Assembly: GCA_015657535.1 (NCBI GenBank)
Contig: JADHZB010001752.1
Coordinates: forward strand, 1 to 36,168
Source of the DNA: Nephromyces sp. MM_2019
Taxonomy: Eukaryota > Apicomplexa > Aconoidasida > Nephromycida
Length of the DNA: 36,168 bases
Reading direction: 5' to 3'
The position numbers were made by a program, and so were the translations under genes. Positions 32,801 to 36,168 of the stretch are shown here, piece after piece. Position 1 is the first letter of the stretch, and each line of letters begins with the position of its first letter. A model generated the notes under the pieces. That model worked only from the letters and a program-made list of their open reading frames with translations. It did not search any database and had not been told where the DNA came from.

Positions 32801-35190
32801 ATATGCAGCATCTGAATGTCTTCATCTTCACACACACGACCTCACTTTTCCTCTTCCTGTCTACCTTATCCTCCGCACATGCATTACTATCTCCTCCCCT
32901 TTTCACCACTTTCCCTCTTCTTCTTTACTCTTCTTCCTGCGTAGATCTGATGGAGATTTGCCTGCGAAGTTGGCTTCGCTTTACTTGAAGATCTTCGCTG
33001 CTTTGTTTGGTAAACACACACCTTCTTCAGAGCAAAAGGATGAAACACCAGCAAAATCAGGCAAAAAGAAGAAGCTTCAAAGAGCTCCTCTTCCTCTATA
33101 TAGCAGCCAAGCAGCTAGTCGAATACTTCGTATATTACTAACAGGTCTAAACAGAGCTTATCCCTTCATCAGTTATACTAGTAAAAGCAGCCTAGGAAAG
33201 CATGAATTTAGTAACTTTCAAGGGCAGCTGGATACTCTATATTTGGCTGTACATACACTGCCTGCACACTCATCACGGATAGCTCTTCTTCATCTTATTT
33301 TGAAGATTATTAAAGCCAATGGAAAGTAAGAGTGTGCTGGTGTGGGAGTTGATGTAACTGTTGATGTGTGTAATTGTGCGTGTGTGTTTTTATATGTGTA
33401 GTACATGTTTGTGCGTGGGTTTGTGTCCTTCGTATGTATTTGAATGTGTTTTGTTGTATCTCTAGGTGTGTGTATTGATATGCTCCACGTCATGTGTATT
33501 CTGTTTGAGCTTAGGCTAACCTAAGCTTGCGCTTTCTGCTGCATTTTTTTTCATTTCCCTCTTCTTCAGCACATCTGATGATCGATTTCACCGAGTAGTG
33601 TATGAGAAACTACTTCAGAAGGGTATCTTCAACTCGAAGAATACTCTCTCATTTCTGCTGCTTTTACGGCGTTGTTTGAGTGATGATTCTGTAGTGGTGA
33701 GGGTACTCTGTATTCTCAAGAGGCTGTTACAGGTAGGTATCATAGGCAGGAATCGATATTGCACACACTGAGTTATAGCTGTTTATCGCTGAGATGTGTG
33801 TGTGTGCTTCTTGTGTGCTCCGTGTGTGTGCTTCGTGTATGTGTTTGCCTCTATCAGTGTGGATGTATTTGCATATATGTGCTCCTGCACATATATGGGC
33901 GTATATGAGCAAATCTGTTCGAATACGTTGTTCTACTTGTGTGTGCACATGTTTCAATGAGCGAATGATTGGTGATGGGCGATGTACTTCACTCCTGCAT
34001 GAGGATCACATGTGTGTTCGCCTGCTGCCTAATTTTGAGGCTTTACTAGCTTTTTCCGGTGTAGATACAGTGAAAGCTGCCATCAAAAACTCACACACAC
34101 ACAACTTGTTAACCTTGTTTACTTAGGTAACCTTAAACTTTGAGTCGTCAGTCATGTGTGCGAGCTCTTTGAAGTTGGTCGACCAATTTTTTAAGAAGAA
34201 TGCCAACACGCTTCGCGTGCTGCTGAGCTCCTCAGACTTTATGCTTCAGGACAGTGAAGAAAACTTTCGGGTATTTCTTTGTGGAAGATGAAGTTTGTGT
34301 GTTGTGTTATCAAAGAGTTTGTATGTGTGCCAGCATGTTGGTATGCGTGTGTGTGCGTATTTGTTTATTTTTTTATGTCTGTGTATGCATTTGAGAGCCC
34401 ATGTCTCAGCCGTTGATTCACATAGTTTTCAAAGTTTAATTGAAATGAGTATCCTTAGGACGATTGTGTGTGTAAGTTTCTTATCTACTCTTGCACAGCT
34501 ACTTCCTCTTGCTCTTCGTGTTCCCCTGTTCTCACTTTTTTTCATCTACCACTCCCTCATCTACTAAAAAACCCCATTTTTCTTTGCAATTTCCTTTTTT
34601 TGTTGCGAAATCCTTACGAAAAAGCTATTAACTCTGTTTTTTCTCATTTTTAGGACGTATCCGATAGCGAGAGTGAAGAAGAAGATGGTGAGAGGCAAAA
34701 AGAGCAAAAAGATGGCGTTTCGTCGCTTATGAAGAGGAAATCAGGAGGAGAAACTTGTCATTATGATCCTTTTAAAAGAGATCCAAGATATTCGAGGGTA
34801 TGTTTCACCTTTTTCTGTGTAAACTGCTGTTTTTTGACGTTTTCTGGGAGTAAAATCCGTTTGTTTTTACGTTCGCTGTTGGGCCTCTATTTGCTATAGA
34901 CTGGTAGAGAATAGCCGCATTTTTGTTCTATCAAAATGGTGTGTGTGTGTGTTAGACAAGTGTGTGTGGTAAAAGGGTTGGTGTATACTGTGGAAGGGTG
35001 TATGCATGTCTTGAGAAATGTGTTTGCGTGTTGATTGATATGCTTGTGTTGTGTGTGTGTGTGTGTGTTAGACAAGTGTGTGTGGTAAAAGGGTTGGTGT
35101 ATACTGTGGAAGGGTGTATGCATGTCTTGAGAAATGTGTTTGCGTGTTGATTGATATGCTTGTGTTGTGTGTGTGTGTGTGTGTGTTAGA

Positions 35191-35221
<31 letters not shown>

Positions 35222-36106
35222 TAGAAAAGTGTGGGTGTGTTTTTTTAGCGAGAGATGTGTGGTGGAAGAGTGTGTGCGGTTCTTTTATTGATGGGGCTTT
35301 TATCTCAGCTCGATATAGGAGCTCAACTGCTAGCTAGTATCAGTGGAAGTAAACACAAGTTATCCTCACAAAGTGTGTGTACGCATACACTCTTGTGCTT
35401 TTTAGCACGTGTATATACAGGTGTGCACACACTTATTCGCCGACACATTCAATCACACGTCAACACACTGACGCACGCATACCAACCCACACACCCCAAC
35501 AAACCAACGCACACACAACTTTTTCAGCTACTTTTCCATTAGGCTGACGAGTCGGTGATGTGGGAGCTGCTAGCTGCCAGCCTGAGCTTCAACCCTCTCA
35601 TAACGAAGGAGTCAATCGGTTTAATTGAGGCTTGCAGATCTCCCCCAAAGGAAGAGAAGGCAGTCAAAGGCGAAGGCTCTTATTTGCATACGAAAAAGCC
35701 CACGCAAACACAGCGAAAGGCTTCTCATTCAATGCCCCCACCTTCTGTTCACTCCGAAAATTCCGAGAAAGACCTTAAGGATGTTGAAGCCTTTGAATCT
35801 CGGCAGTTTGCAGACTCACACACACACTTCTCTGATGTGTGTGGAACTTCATACGTCTTGGATGTATTCGCAAACAAACCCCCACACACACTAGAGAGGA
35901 TGCAAGAGAAGGGCAGCAATTCTGATGGTGGTGCTACACACACACATAGGAAGTCAGCTAGTGAGCATAAGAAGCCTTCCCTGTATGAAACAAATGAAGA
36001 GCCTCATATGAATGGAATGTTGGTGAATGATTCGTCTTATTGGTGCCGGAAGAAGAGAGACGGGGCCTTGTTAGCTTATGAAGAGTGGATTGCAGAGTAT
36101 TTTGCG
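29832..36106 (+). CDS. CEBPZ: CEBPZ / MAK21 / NOC1-like ribosome biogenesis factor, 3' end outside window
   Basis: Nucleolar protein of the CBF/MAK21 (NOC1) family, needed with NOC2 for early 60S pre-ribosome maturation and transport. Visible exons: 29832-31514, 31903-32342, 32945-33325, 33570-33732, 34127-34270, 34654-34797, 35543-36106; 1173 codons, then gtaagt and on beyond the window. Landmarks: AALLGMEALKDLFLEELLP, matching the family 'ALMAL..LKELF...LLP' segment; NNKPEQEKGLLQVLVNKLGD with PEQKVAT, the hallmark NKLGDP block; LLTGLNRAYPF; DTLYLAVHTL; DDRFHRVVYEKLL, matching 'SDRYY.ALY.K'; CHYDPFKRDPRYSR, matching 'YD...RDP.Y' ; YVLDVFANKP. The first in-frame ATG is at 29832, but the frame stays open upstream, so another 5' exon is possible. 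The N-terminal 300 residues are Ser/Lys-rich and poorly conserved. Exon 7 carries CA repeats inside coding sequence. The donor of exon 1 (gttgga) is weak; it was chosen because it gives a gap-free match. Confidence 0.9.
31515..31902. other. CEBPZ intron 1, GT/G-rich at 5' end, C/T-rich at 3' end
   Basis: 388-nt intron. The first 150 bases are dominated by GT and G runs (gggtgtag, ggagtgggggggagg). The last 150 are dominated by C and T (ctccctcctctccttcctcaccacattag) and include the polypyrimidine tract. Its open frames are composition artefacts of these tracts. Confidence 0.85.
34938..35245. repeat. Tandem duplication of ~116 bases with GT arrays in CEBPZ intron 6
   Basis: The segment starting gttagacaagtgtgtgtggt occurs at 34951 and again at 35067, nearly identical for about 110 bases, including the distinctive 'atactgtggaagggtgtatg' block. 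A truncated third copy starts at 35185 and dissolves into pure GT. (GT)n arrays of different lengths lie at each junction, so unequal exchange at the GT arrays is the likely cause. High identity indicates recent duplication. Confidence 0.92.
35420..35520. repeat. CA-rich tract near the 3' end of CEBPZ intron 6
   Basis: Degenerate CA-rich sequence (gtgcacacactta through acgcacacacaac) directly upstream of the polypyrimidine tract and the acceptor at 35541-35542. It is the reverse complement in composition of the GT-rich tract at 34938-35245 in the same intron, so the two could pair in the pre-mRNA. Confidence 0.85.
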
Positions 36107-36168
36107 GTAAGTGTGTGGGGTGTGTGGGGGAGATGTGTGGAGGGTGTGTGGGGGGTGTGTGGGGGGTG

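Overview
This is a window of nuclear DNA from a eukaryote, most likely a unicellular protist or alga. The genes are broken into many exons by GT..AG introns, there are no operons or bacterial-style ribosome sites, and the spacers are AT-rich (roughly 35% GC by eye) and full of GT/CA microsatellites. I cannot assign a lineage from the sequence alone. All exon boundaries below were worked out by hand from splice signals, reading phase and similarity to remembered family motifs. In each of the five gene models the phases close without a stop.

Layout. 1-308 is a GT-rich minisatellite. 1630-3807 (+) holds the last five exons of a SMARCD/BAF60/SWP73-type SWI/SNF subunit whose 5' part was not found in the window. 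5560-6976 (-) is a complete SPO11 (TOP6A-like meiotic double-strand-break protein): 8 exons, 342 aa, introns of only 52-60 nt. 8063-11841 (-) is a complete pyruvate decarboxylase: 8 exons, 555 aa. 11842-15546 has no clear gene but includes a GC-richer island with a short helix-turn-helix-like reading frame. 15547-24973 (-) is a RAD51 paralogue most like RAD51D: 11 exons, 406 aa, introns up to 1.9 kb, and a degenerate Walker A motif. 24974-29831 is mostly repeats, with a few exon-like fragments I could not assign. 29832 to the right edge (+) is the CEBPZ/MAK21/NOC1 ribosome-biogenesis factor, seven exons visible and continuing beyond the window.

How the genes relate. Two of the five act in homologous recombination: SPO11 makes meiotic breaks and RAD51D-type paralogues assist strand-exchange filaments. 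They lie on the same strand with PDC between them. PDC suggests ethanol-type fermentation, CEBPZ/NOC1 serves 60S ribosome assembly, and SMARCD serves chromatin remodelling. Nothing suggests co-regulation; this looks like an ordinary eukaryotic gene neighbourhood.

The most interesting signals are the RAD51 paralogue lacking the Walker A lysine, complementary GT-rich and CA-rich tracts at opposite ends of several CEBPZ introns, the contrast between the tiny SPO11 introns and the long repeat-rich introns of its neighbours, and the possible decayed foreign sequence at 12.3-14.7 kb.
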